Source: CAZVWW01 sp964631265 (lineage in GTDB: Bacteria; Thermotogota; Thermotogae; MWEM01). From it: a stretch of DNA of 7,536 nt. The notes under the pieces were generated by a model. The model was not told the origin of the DNA. It searched no databases and saw nothing but the letters and a program-made list of their open reading frames with translations. The translations under genes and the position numbers were made by a program. Where the stretch lies: positions 1 through 7,536 of the forward strand of contig CAZVWW010000109.1 of NCBI GenBank assembly GCA_964631265.1. The letters run 5' to 3'. Numbering within the stretch: the stretch's first letter is position 1; every line of letters begins with the position of its first letter. Shown here in pieces: positions 1 through 5,756 of the stretch.

Positions 1-46
1 CACCCGATTTTGGAGACCGGTGCTCTGCCAATTGAGCTACGGACCT
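1..46 (-). tRNA. tRNA-Trp (CCA), 3' end cut by window edge
   Basis: Read on the minus strand from 46 to 1, the sequence starts with a 7-base acceptor strand AGGTCCG, then TA, a D-arm (GCTC/GAGC), and an anticodon stem CCGGT/ATCGG. The last includes one G-T pair. The seven-base loop CTCCAAA gives anticodon CCA, tryptophan. The variable loop, T-arm and acceptor 3' strand lie outside the window, so the acceptor pairing cannot be checked. It follows the rpmG stop codon by 10 nt and is almost certainly co-transcribed with it. In many bacteria tRNA-Trp here is followed by secE and nusG, which would lie just beyond the edge (inference). Confidence 0.93.
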
Positions 47-56
47 ACTCTTTTTG

Positions 57-206
57 TTATTTTGTTTCCTTGTGTAACGTATGCTTTTGACATCTCGGGC
101 AGTATTTCTTCAGCTCGAGTTTATCTTTCATCGTCTGTTTGTTCTTTGTGGTTGAATAATTTTTTTCCTTACATTCGGTACACTGCAGCCTCAATTTCGT
201 TCTCAT
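57..206 (-). CDS. rpmG: Ribosomal protein L33 (50S subunit)
   Basis: This is a 49-residue protein, the usual size for bacterial L33. It begins MRTKLRLQCTECKEKNY and ends KYCPRCQKHTLHKETK. Four cysteines in two CxxC pairs (C9, C12, C36, C39) mark the zinc-binding (C+) form. The NYSTTKNK segment and the C-terminal HTLHKETK are typical of the family. L33 is a small basic protein of the large ribosomal subunit near the E site. An AGAGGTG ribosome binding site (212-218) lies five bases upstream of the ATG at 206. A second in-frame ATG at 209 is too close to that site to be preferred. The gene lies between tRNA-Tyr and tRNA-Trp in a single transcription unit, a placement common next to secE-nusG. 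It is shorter than 60 codons and easily missed by ORF length filters. Confidence 0.96.
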   Translation of the reverse strand: MRTKLRLQCTECKEKNYSTTKNKQTMKDKLELKKYCPRCQKHTLHKETK

Positions 207-250
207 CATAACACCTCTGATTTTATGTCTGCTGTTTTATCTACAAAAAA

Positions 251-337
251 TGGTGGTAAGGGAAGGATTCGAACCTTCGAAGGCAATCTGCCAGCGGATT
301 TACAGTCCGCTCCCGTTGGCCACTGGGGTACCCTACC
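251..337 (-). tRNA. tRNA-Tyr (GTA)
   Basis: This is a class II tRNA with a long variable arm. The minus strand shows acceptor GGTAGGG paired with CCTTACC (one G-T pair), anticodon stem GCGGA/TCCGC and loop CTGTAAA. The anticodon GTA lies at 301-303 and reads tyrosine codons. The T-arm is GAAGG-TTCGAAT-CCTTC, and the CCA end is encoded at 251-253 with discriminator base A. It lies 22 nt after tRNA-Thr and 44 nt before rpmG. Confidence 0.97.
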
Positions 338-359
338 ACGCTGAAAGGTTATGCTATAA

Positions 360-436
360 TGGAGCCAGTTGAGGGATTCGAACCCACGACCTGATGATTA
401 CAAATCATCCGCTCTGGCCATCTGAGCTAAACTGGC
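360..436 (-). tRNA. tRNA-Thr (TGT)
   Basis: The minus strand shows acceptor GCCAGTT paired with AACTGGC, a D-arm GCTC/GAGC, anticodon stem GATGA/TCATC and loop TTTGTAA. The anticodon TGT lies at 400-402 and reads threonine ACN codons, mainly ACA. The T-arm is GTGGG-TTCGAAT-CCCTC (one G-T pair), and CCA is encoded at 360-362. It is the first gene after the strong minus-strand promoter at 460-488, so the primary transcript carries a leader of only about 20 nt before the mature tRNA 5' end. Confidence 0.97.
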
Positions 437-459
437 TCTCATTTCCCAAAACCACGAGT

Positions 460-488
460 ATTATATAGATTTGTTTTTGATTTGTCAA
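460..488 (-). promoter_or_regulatory. Consensus sigma70 promoter of the tRNA/rpmG operon
   Basis: On the minus strand a perfect TTGACA (-35, 483-488) is followed by a 17-bp A-rich spacer and a perfect TATAAT (-10, 460-465). The expected start is near 453-455, about 20 nt before tRNA-Thr. Full consensus in both hexamers with optimal spacing is what is expected for a stable-RNA operon. The -35 hexamer shares five bases with the -35 hexamer of the divergent promoter. Confidence 0.88.
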
Positions 489-510
489 CACCCTGGCGTT
501 ACGATATAAT
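482..510 (+). promoter_or_regulatory. Divergent sigma70 promoter for the metallo-hydrolase gene
   Basis: On the plus strand TTGTCA (-35, 482-487; one mismatch to TTGACA) is followed by exactly 17 bp and a perfect TATAAT (-10, 505-510). The expected start is near 515-518, giving a 5' leader of about 142 nt before the ATG at 660. I see no better promoter closer to the gene. The -35 hexamer is superimposed on that of the opposite-strand tRNA promoter, so two polymerases could hardly occupy both at once (inference). Confidence 0.7.
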
Positions 511-520
511 AAAGATCGTA
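500..520. repeat. Inverted repeat around the -10 box, possible operator
   Basis: TACGAT (500-505) and ATCGTA (515-520) form a perfect 6-bp inverted repeat with a 9-bp centre. It encloses the plus-strand -10 hexamer and reaches the likely start site. A third copy of TACGAT occurs downstream at 591-596. The position suits a repressor site, but a short A/T-rich palindrome can arise by chance, and no regulator is encoded in the window. Confidence 0.35.
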
Positions 521-566
521 TTTCCTCAACCAACCAATCCAGTAACAAAGGTGCCGCTTTTAAATA

Positions 567-591
567 AGGCCTGGAACAATTCGTCAGGCCT
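567..591. repeat. Stem-loop in the leader of the hydrolase gene
   Basis: AGGCCTG (567-573) and CAGGCCT (585-591) form a perfect 7-bp stem with an 11-nt loop, about 50 nt into the predicted leader RNA and about 70 nt before the start codon. No T-tract follows on the plus strand. The minus strand has only a broken one (TTATTTAAAA). It therefore does not look like a standard terminator. The rest of the 437-659 gap shows the two promoters, a second inverted repeat at 500-520 and a ribosome binding site, and nothing else I can support. Confidence 0.4.
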
Positions 592-659
592 ACGATTTGT
601 AAAAAACTAAACAGAGTTTTACGTCAAAAAACATATACAACCCAAAAGGAGGGAGACTT

Positions 660-1295
660 ATGAAGATCAAATGGTACGGCCATTCCTGTTTTCTAATTGA
701 AACGGATTATAAGATCCTTACAGATCCGTTTGATCAATCAGTTGGATATCCATTCAATCCGGAACAACCGGATATCATAACGGAGAGTCATCAGCATTAT
801 GACCATAACGCCCATGACAGAGTAAAAGGAGCCCCTGCAGTTGTAAAACGCCCGGGCGAGCATTCTTTCGGCAGTCTAAGGATTCGAGGACAGAGCACCT
901 ATCATGATGAGGCGAAGGGCAAAAAAAGGGGCGGCAATATTATCTTCAGATTTGAAACATCAGAAGGCATCTCGATAGCCCATCTGGGTGATATCGGACA
1001 TATCCCGGACAATGACACCTATGACTTCCTCGAGTCGCTTGATGTCTTGATGTTGCCAGTTGGCGGTTATTTTACAGTTGCACCCGACAAAGCAGCACAA
1101 ATTGTTGAAACAGTTAAACCGGGGATTGTTATCCCTATGCATTACAAAACGGAATATATTCCCGACTTTCCCATTGAAACCGAGAAACCCTTCCTTGAAG
1201 CACTCGGATGGGAAACCAAGACATACGATTCACTGGTTCTAAACAAATTGAAACTGGATGAGCTGTATAAAAACTGTATCCTGTTTAATATATAG
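660..1295 (+). CDS. Metal-dependent hydrolase, metallo-beta-lactamase fold (UlaG/UPF0173-like)
   Basis: This is a 211-residue cytosolic protein of the small UPF0173/UlaG-like branch of the metallo-beta-lactamase fold. The N-terminus MKIKWYGHSCFLIET is the family's first strand pair. The metal-binding motif HxHxDH is H44, H46, D48, H49 (SHQHYDH), with H82, D111 (HLGD) and H161 (PMHYKT) as further ligand candidates. All expected metal ligands appear intact, so the enzyme should be active; the substrate is unknown. Relatives include L-ascorbate-6-phosphate lactonase, but no sugar genes are nearby. AGGAGG (647-652) sits seven bases before the ATG. The C-terminal tail (about 195-211, ending YKNCILFNI) looks atypical for the family. 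The gene stands alone on the plus strand, faces the thrC operon, and stops 24 bp short of it. Family assignment is confident, substrate is not. Confidence 0.9.
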   Translation: MKIKWYGHSCFLIETDYKILTDPFDQSVGYPFNPEQPDIITESHQHYDHNAHDRVKGAPAVVKRPGEHSFGSLRIRGQSTYHDEAKGKKRGGNIIFRFETSEGISIAHLGDIGHIPDNDTYDFLESLDVLMLPVGGYFTVAPDKAAQIVETVKPGIVIPMHYKTEYIPDFPIETEKPFLEALGWETKTYDSLVLNKLKLDELYKNCILFNI

Positions 1296-1315
1296 AAGGG
1301 TGTTATAAACCCCTC
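1295..1315 (-). terminator. Possible weak terminator of the thrC operon
   Basis: In the 24-bp gap between the convergent genes, the minus strand reads GAGGGGT, a 7-nt loop, then ACCCTTC. This is a 7-bp stem with one G-T pair, followed by TATATATT. On the plus strand the same pairing has an A-C mismatch and no T-tract, so it fits minus-strand transcription better. The stem is short and the T-tract is interrupted, so termination strength is doubtful. It overlaps the last base of the hydrolase stop codon. Confidence 0.35.
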
Positions 1316-1319
1316 GAAA

Positions 1320-2516
1320 CTAATCAGGGTGGATCTTTTGCGGGGTTTCACTCAGATATTTGACCGGTGTTTTGATATCTTTCAGACCGTTGCCTGTGAT
1401 GATGATGGCAGCGGTTTTATTCTTTTCAATCCGTCTTTCTTGAATCGCCTTTTTAATCCCGGCATACGAAGCCGCTCCGGCCGGTTCGGCAAAAACACCG
1501 GTCTTTCTTGCCAGTTCAATCACAGCCTGACCGATAGCCTGGTCACTGACCGTCATAAAGAATCCGCCTGTTTCAAATGCGTATTGGCAGGCCTTTATAA
1601 CATCCCTGGGTTTGCCCACTGCGATGGAATCGGCTTCTGAATCTCCATTTACAATATCATCCGGTTTGAAAGGTCTTCCGTTATCGAAGGCTTGTTTTAT
1701 GGCAGCACACCCTGCCGCCTGTACACCGATGACGGTTGGGATCTTCTCAATCACTCCGATTTGCTTCAAATCTGAGAACCCCTTAATAAAACTGCTGTAC
1801 ACAGTGCCGTCTCCGACACTGACGAAGATATAATCAGGCAGTTTAAGGCCGGTCTGCCAGGCCATTTCAAGTGCACAGGTCTTCTTGCCTTCAAGGAGAT
1901 ACGGATTAACGGCTGAATTTCGGCAATACCATCCCTTCTCCTCTCCTTTTTTCAACGACAGGTCAAAGGCCTGGTCATAATTTCCCTGAATTGAAAAGAC
2001 TTCGGCCCCGTAAATCAGTTGTTGGACCACTTTGGCCTCCGGTGCGTTTTGAGGGACAAAGATATGCGCTTTTACTCCGGTTCCCGCACATACCCCCGAC
2101 AGAGAGCTCGCCGCATTTCCGGTTGACGCGGCATATATATCTGAATAGCCGAGTTCGTGCGCTTTTGCCACAGCAACAGCACTTGCCCTGTCCTTGAATG
2201 ATGCGGTTGGATTCTTCCCGTCATCTTTGATGAGCAGTGAGGAAAGTCCCAGTTCTCCGGCCAATGTTTCAGACCGGTATAGCGGGGTGTCTCCTATCTT
2301 CAGATGCTCATCGATGTCTGTCTCACGCACCGGCAGTATCGGAAGAAAACGCCAGATGCCGGTATGCGCTTCATCAATCCATTTTTTTTCTTTAAAATCA
2401 TACACAACTTCCAGCGTTCCCAGGCGGTTTCCACAATCCGGACAGGTGTATTGGACTTCATCCTTCTCATATTCTTTTTGACAGTTGACACATCTCAGAT
2501 GATAATTTTCAGCCAT
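1320..2516 (-). CDS. thrC: Threonine synthase (zinc-ribbon, PLP-dependent)
   Basis: This is a 398-residue fold-type II PLP enzyme. Threonine synthase converts O-phospho-L-homoserine to L-threonine and phosphate in the cytosol. Residues 9-28 hold a zinc ribbon with two CxxC pairs (C9, C12, C25, C28), common in one branch of threonine synthases. The PLP lysine is K108 in SFKDR (106-110), followed by STGN (131-134). The phosphate-cradling glycine loop is VGDGT (near 234-238). EPAGAAS (344-350) and TGNGLKD (374-380) are family C-terminal motifs. I chose the ATG at 2516, which overlaps the end of the upstream flavoprotein gene by 8 nt, with GCGGTG as a modest binding site. An in-frame GTG at 2525 would add three residues. 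The overlap suggests translational coupling. It is last in the kdd operon, with no homoserine kinase or dehydrogenase beside it, so another beta-replacing or eliminating activity remains possible. Confidence 0.88.
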   Translation of the reverse strand: MAENYHLRCVNCQKEYEKDEVQYTCPDCGNRLGTLEVVYDFKEKKWIDEAHTGIWRFLPILPVRETDIDEHLKIGDTPLYRSETLAGELGLSSLLIKDDGKNPTASFKDRASAVAVAKAHELGYSDIYAASTGNAASSLSGVCAGTGVKAHIFVPQNAPEAKVVQQLIYGAEVFSIQGNYDQAFDLSLKKGEEKGWYCRNSAVNPYLLEGKKTCALEMAWQTGLKLPDYIFVSVGDGTVYSSFIKGFSDLKQIGVIEKIPTVIGVQAAGCAAIKQAFDNGRPFKPDDIVNGDSEADSIAVGKPRDVIKACQYAFETGGFFMTVSDQAIGQAVIELARKTGVFAEPAGAASYAGIKKAIQERRIEKNKTAAIIITGNGLKDIKTPVKYLSETPQKIHPD

Positions 2517-3600
2517 CCAAAACACCGCTTATAGCACTTACAGGGCATCGGCTCTGGCAGAGGCCGCATTTAAAGCATTTTTCTTTATCAATCGTGACCT
2601 CCCCGCCTTTTACCTCAAGTGCAAAATACGGACAGTTGTTGACACAGATTCTACACAGGGTGCATTTCTCATGATCGAAGAGCGGGTACTGTGTTTCATA
2701 AACGGTCGTGTTGTTTTCTTTCAGGGCTGAGCCTTTGAAAGCATCCAAATTTTCTATATTGAGTTCTTTCATCCTTTCAGGCAGTTTCCCGATTATTTTT
2801 GAGTAGAGATCCCGTCCATACAACATGGCTGAAGAGAGCATCTGCACGGCACTCGCTCCGGCAGCTATAAACTCCAGAACATCATCTGCTGTTTTGATGC
2901 CGCCAACACCGATAATAGGAATCGACACATGCTTAGCCACTGTCCGGATCTTTGAAAGGGCAATCGGTTTAATCACAGGCCCTGAAATCCAGCCAAATCC
3001 CTCTGAGCTGCCCAGGCGGGATTTACCGGCCTCCAGATCAACAGGATACGTCGGCCCGACGGAGTTAATCGCAACAACCCCGTATCCCCCATTCTCCTTC
3101 ACCATCTGTGCAAATGCCACCGGGTCCGGAATATGGGGACTCATCTTGATAAAGACCGGTTTATCTGTGGTATCGGCAGCCGCTCTAACTGTTTTGGCAA
3201 TCGGTTCGAGTGATGTCCCTACATAATGCGTCGAGAGTTCAAAGGCAGTGGCAAACCGGTTGAATCTTTGGATCAGTTTTACAATCTCTTCCCGCTTGTA
3301 GCCAAGACTGATGAAAAGCGGCTGTTTCAATGACTCAAGAGAGGGGAGAAACTCATTTTCCCATTGCTCCGGCGGATACTCGGACCATAATTCAGCATTG
3401 ATAATATAGTCACTGCCCCCGATGATACAGGGATGGGGAACGTTTGCAGCCACAGAGGATATGGTCTTTGTCACCAACCCGCCGAGCCCCTGTCTCTCGA
3501 GATATCTGATTTTCTCCGGATCTCCGACAAGGGGTCCCGATGCCGGCATCAAAGGATTGTCAAGAACAATCTTTTCCCCGATGGATGTTGTCAGCTTCAT
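2509..3600 (-). CDS. Dihydroorotate-dehydrogenase-like flavoprotein with C-terminal 2x[4Fe-4S] ferredoxin domain
   Basis: This is a 363-residue fusion. Residues 1-285 form an FMN-binding TIM barrel of the PyrD/PreA type: NPLMPASGP (15-23), KT (45-46), FIKMSP (150-155), ISGP (205-208) and GVGGI (231-235). Residues 305-358 carry two CxxCxxCxxxCP motifs (C313, C316, C319, C323 and C342, C345, C348, C352), which should bind two [4Fe-4S] clusters and link the flavin to ferredoxin-like electron transfer. The catalytic loop is abnormal. Where dihydroorotate and dihydropyrimidine dehydrogenases have N-x-S-C(or S)-P-N/H, this protein reads ELSTHYVG (121-128), so substrate-binding Asn and catalytic Cys are missing. 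It is therefore unlikely to be PyrD or PreA; its substrate is unknown. I chose the ATG at 3600, six bases after AGGAAGG; an ATG at 3606 abuts that site. It starts 15 nt after kdd and overlaps thrC. Confidence 0.85.
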   Translation of the reverse strand: MKLTTSIGEKIVLDNPLMPASGPLVGDPEKIRYLERQGLGGLVTKTISSVAANVPHPCIIGGSDYIINAELWSEYPPEQWENEFLPSLESLKQPLFISLGYKREEIVKLIQRFNRFATAFELSTHYVGTSLEPIAKTVRAAADTTDKPVFIKMSPHIPDPVAFAQMVKENGGYGVVAINSVGPTYPVDLEAGKSRLGSSEGFGWISGPVIKPIALSKIRTVAKHVSIPIIGVGGIKTADDVLEFIAAGASAVQMLSSAMLYGRDLYSKIIGKLPERMKELNIENLDAFKGSALKENNTTVYETQYPLFDHEKCTLCRICVNNCPYFALEVKGGEVTIDKEKCFKCGLCQSRCPVSAISGVLDG

Positions 3601-3615
3601 AGGCATCCTTCCTTT

Positions 3616-4659
3616 CTATCCGTATCGTCTCTTAAATAAGTCAAAGAGTTCTGAATTTTCTCTGACGGCTTCCAAAGCATACTCCGCGTGATCTCTTGCA
3701 TAACCGTTTCCGACAATCATATTGACATCTTTCCCCACACCTTCCGCCCCGAGTGCGGCTTTTGTAAAGCTTGTGGCCATTGAGAAGAAATAAACAGAGC
3801 CTCTCTCCTTTGTTGAGAGGACACAGGACATTTCTGTGTTGGCGGCATTGACCACGTTGATGGTCACGTCACATAGTTCCCCGTCTGTTGCATCGTGGAC
3901 CATTCGGTATACCCCGGTGTTATCGGTCGCGTCAGTCTGCAGAATGGTGTCGCATATATCCAGGCTTTCCAGTTCTTCACGTTTATCGTTGTGATGGATC
4001 AGCCCGATCACTTTGCCCACCGTTCCGGCCATTTTTTTGGCAATATAACTGCAGAGGATTCCGGATTTACCGGCGGCGCCCAGCACCATCACCGTATCCC
4101 CGGGATTGACCAGTCTTGCCGTCTGTATGGGAGCTCCTGCTACATCAAGTATGGAGAGCGCCAGCGGGCGTGACATATCGTCTGGCAGTTTTGCGATGAC
4201 ACCGCTTTCAAAAAGAACGGCCTTTCCCTCTATTTCAACCTGTTCCTTCTTCAGATGAACCTTTCTGATCCGTTCAATTTTCAAGGGGGTCAGGGATAAA
4301 GAGACCAGGGTGGCCACATGATCCCCGACTTTGACCCTGTGCTTTTCTGACATTTCTTTTGTGATCTCCGCCACTGTTCCAACCAGCATACCGCCCGATC
4401 CCGTGACGGGATTTTGCATCTTCCCTTTTTCATCCACGATCTGCCTGATTCTCTCGGCCACCTTTTCCTCATCTTCCCCGACTTCTTCTTTTATCTGTCT
4501 GAAAGAGGCAGAATCGATATTCAGATATGTGACATCTATGATAATCTCGTTCTCATAATAATCCTCTATCTTGTTGTTCAGTTTTAACGCCGGCTGGGGC
4601 AGAGACCCTTTTGGCTCTATGACTCTGTGTGTTCCGAAAGGACTACCTTTCATATGCAT
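3616..4659 (-). CDS. kdd: L-erythro-3,5-diaminohexanoate dehydrogenase
   Basis: This 347-residue protein resembles Kdd of the lysine fermentation pathway, which oxidatively deaminates (3S,5S)-3,5-diaminohexanoate to 5-amino-3-oxohexanoate and ammonia with NAD(P)+ (EC 1.4.1.11). Family features, recognised from memory, are FGTHRVIEPKGSLPQPA (8-24), LNIDSASFRQIKEE (46-59), NPVTGSGGM (83-91), SLSLTPLKIE (120-129), a Rossmann dinucleotide motif VLGAAGKSG (192-200), and FFSMATSFTKAALGAEGVGK (291-310). It belongs to the MDR/quinone-oxidoreductase-like fold. GAGG (4666-4669) sits about six bases before the ATG at 4659. In known lysine fermenters kdd lies with kamA, kamD, kamE, kce and kal; none is in this window. 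It is 20 nt after the foldase gene and 15 nt before the flavoprotein. Family assignment is strong; the physiological substrate here is inferred. Confidence 0.88.
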   Translation of the reverse strand: MHMKGSPFGTHRVIEPKGSLPQPALKLNNKIEDYYENEIIIDVTYLNIDSASFRQIKEEVGEDEEKVAERIRQIVDEKGKMQNPVTGSGGMLVGTVAEITKEMSEKHRVKVGDHVATLVSLSLTPLKIERIRKVHLKKEQVEIEGKAVLFESGVIAKLPDDMSRPLALSILDVAGAPIQTARLVNPGDTVMVLGAAGKSGILCSYIAKKMAGTVGKVIGLIHHNDKREELESLDICDTILQTDATDNTGVYRMVHDATDGELCDVTINVVNAANTEMSCVLSTKERGSVYFFSMATSFTKAALGAEGVGKDVNMIVGNGYARDHAEYALEAVRENSELFDLFKRRYG

Positions 4660-4679
4660 TCACCATCCTCGGTATAGTA

Positions 4680-5696
4680 TTAAAAGAACATCTTTATATC
4701 GTATGTATCTTTAATAGCCGGGAATTCATTTCTCATCCAGTTCTCCCATAAGGTGAACTGTTTTTGTCTTTTCAACTGCTGTCGAACCTCGGATCGCATA
4801 TTCTCTTCACCGAATTCTCCTCCACTAAACCCTAAAACCTTTATAATGTGATAGCCTAATTCGGTTTTAACGGGACCGAAAACATCACCGGGCTTTTTCT
4901 CAAAGGCCTTGTCAAACTCAGGGAAAATCCCTCGTTCTATCCAGCCTAAATCCCCGTTATTACTCTTTGTCAACTCATCCTGTGAGTACTCGATAACAGC
5001 AGCGGAAAAACCGATCCGGTTGATCATGTCCATGATCTCAGAGGCCTTTCCCGGGTCATTGATCAGTATGTGGGCGAGATGCACTGAATTACTCTCTTCA
5101 CTGTCAATCGGGTTCTCTTCTATGTATTCATCGATCTCGCTCTCATTGACATTTACATCATCAAACAGCTGGTTCATCAGACCATAATTGGCCAATGTCA
5201 ATTTTCTTTGAAGTGCCAGATGTATCTTATAGTCATTCAACGATTCATACCCCTGTGTCATGATATACTGCTCAAATTCATCCTCACTTAAATTATTAGA
5301 GGCAAGTAACTCGTTGAGAAAGGTATTCACATATCCTTTGACATCCTGATCGTTGATGGCCACACCGTTTTCTTTTGCATAATCAATCAGGACCCTGGCA
5401 TCAATGATTCGCAGGAGGACTCTTTTTTTATATTCATAAAGGAAGTCATACCCCTTTTGACTTGACAGGAGCAGTTCATAAAAACCCTCATTGGCTTCCT
5501 TTATCTGAAGCAATGTATAGGGCAGATTCGCTTCAGTATCCAGCAGTCTCGCCGTTATTTCCTCTGAATCGACGCTTGCAACAACGAACGCCGGGTCAAG
5601 ATTCAACGGATCGATTGCCTCATTCTGTCCGATGACGGTTAAGCTTGTTGCCAGTATAAGACCAATAACAATGATTCTTCGCAGCATTCTTTTCAT
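4680..5696 (-). CDS. Exported parvulin-type peptidyl-prolyl isomerase (SurA/PrsA-like foldase)
   Basis: This is a 338-residue exported chaperone/prolyl isomerase acting outside the cytoplasmic membrane. It starts with a basic n-region (MKRMLRRI) and a hydrophobic segment at about 8-23, ending near VIGQ. There is no lipobox cysteine, so it is more likely a soluble periplasmic SurA-like protein than a PrsA lipoprotein. Residues 30-190 form a charged, helical SurA N-terminal-like region. The parvulin domain spans about 205-288, with VHLAHILI (205-212), NGDLGWI (247-253), FPEFDKAF (258-265) and ELGYHIIKV (279-287). Start choice: a GAGGG site precedes tandem ATGs at 5699 and 5696, and 5696 has the better five-base spacing. 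A GTG at 5708 is in frame but falls within the binding-site region. It is first in the kdd operon, 20 nt upstream of kdd and just after a strong terminator. I could not identify a convincing promoter for it. Confidence 0.88.
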   Translation of the reverse strand: MKRMLRRIIVIGLILATSLTVIGQNEAIDPLNLDPAFVVASVDSEEITARLLDTEANLPYTLLQIKEANEGFYELLLSSQKGYDFLYEYKKRVLLRIIDARVLIDYAKENGVAINDQDVKGYVNTFLNELLASNNLSEDEFEQYIMTQGYESLNDYKIHLALQRKLTLANYGLMNQLFDDVNVNESEIDEYIEENPIDSEESNSVHLAHILINDPGKASEIMDMINRIGFSAAVIEYSQDELTKSNNGDLGWIERGIFPEFDKAFEKKPGDVFGPVKTELGYHIIKVLGFSGGEFGEENMRSEVRQQLKRQKQFTLWENWMRNEFPAIKDTYDIKMFF

Positions 5697-5722
5697 CATA
5701 TCCCTCACTTATTGAAACAGAT

Positions 5723-5746
5723 AAAGCCCGGAAAGTTCCGGGCTTT
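5723..5746. terminator. Strong bidirectional intrinsic terminator
   Basis: A perfect inverted repeat AAAGCCCGGAA/TTCCGGGCTTT (5723-5733 and 5736-5746) forms a GC-rich stem of about 10 bp with a four-base loop. On the minus strand it lies about 10 nt after the BMP gene stop and ends in CTTT. On the plus strand it ends in CTTTTAT. It should end the BMP operon and insulate it from the foldase gene, which starts only 27 nt beyond. Confidence 0.85.
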
Positions 5747-5756
5747 TATAAAGCAG

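Noticed and set aside
20..211. 63-codon plus-strand ORF
   Set aside because: It lies across tRNA-Trp and rpmG on the opposite strand, has no ribosome binding site, and its translation looks like antisense of rpmG.
551..610. Possible 19-residue leader peptide starting at GTG 551
   Set aside because: No proper ribosome binding site at the right distance, and the stem-loop at 567-591 lies inside it. No run of regulatory codons is seen.
437..659. Riboswitch or T-box in the intergenic region
   Set aside because: No T-box-like motif, no recognisable riboswitch core and no terminator with T-tract before the hydrolase gene.
1245..1270. LDELYK near the hydrolase C-terminus resembles the end of green fluorescent protein
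   Set aside because: Six-residue coincidence in a native helix; nothing else in the region suggests a construct or tag.
1060..1351. ORFs overlapping the metallo-hydrolase gene in other frames (960-1142, 1060-1242, 1142-1351)
   Set aside because: Shadow frames of a clearly coding gene; no family features or ribosome binding sites.
2194..2534. Plus-strand ORFs opposite thrC (2194-2481, 2304-2534) and a minus-strand ORF at 2300-2491
   Set aside because: Antisense or out-of-frame shadows of thrC, whose frame is supported by zinc-ribbon and PLP motifs.
2825..3226. 133-codon plus-strand ORF opposite the flavoprotein gene
   Set aside because: Mirror frame of conserved barrel sequence; composition is that of antisense translation and no ribosome binding site is seen.
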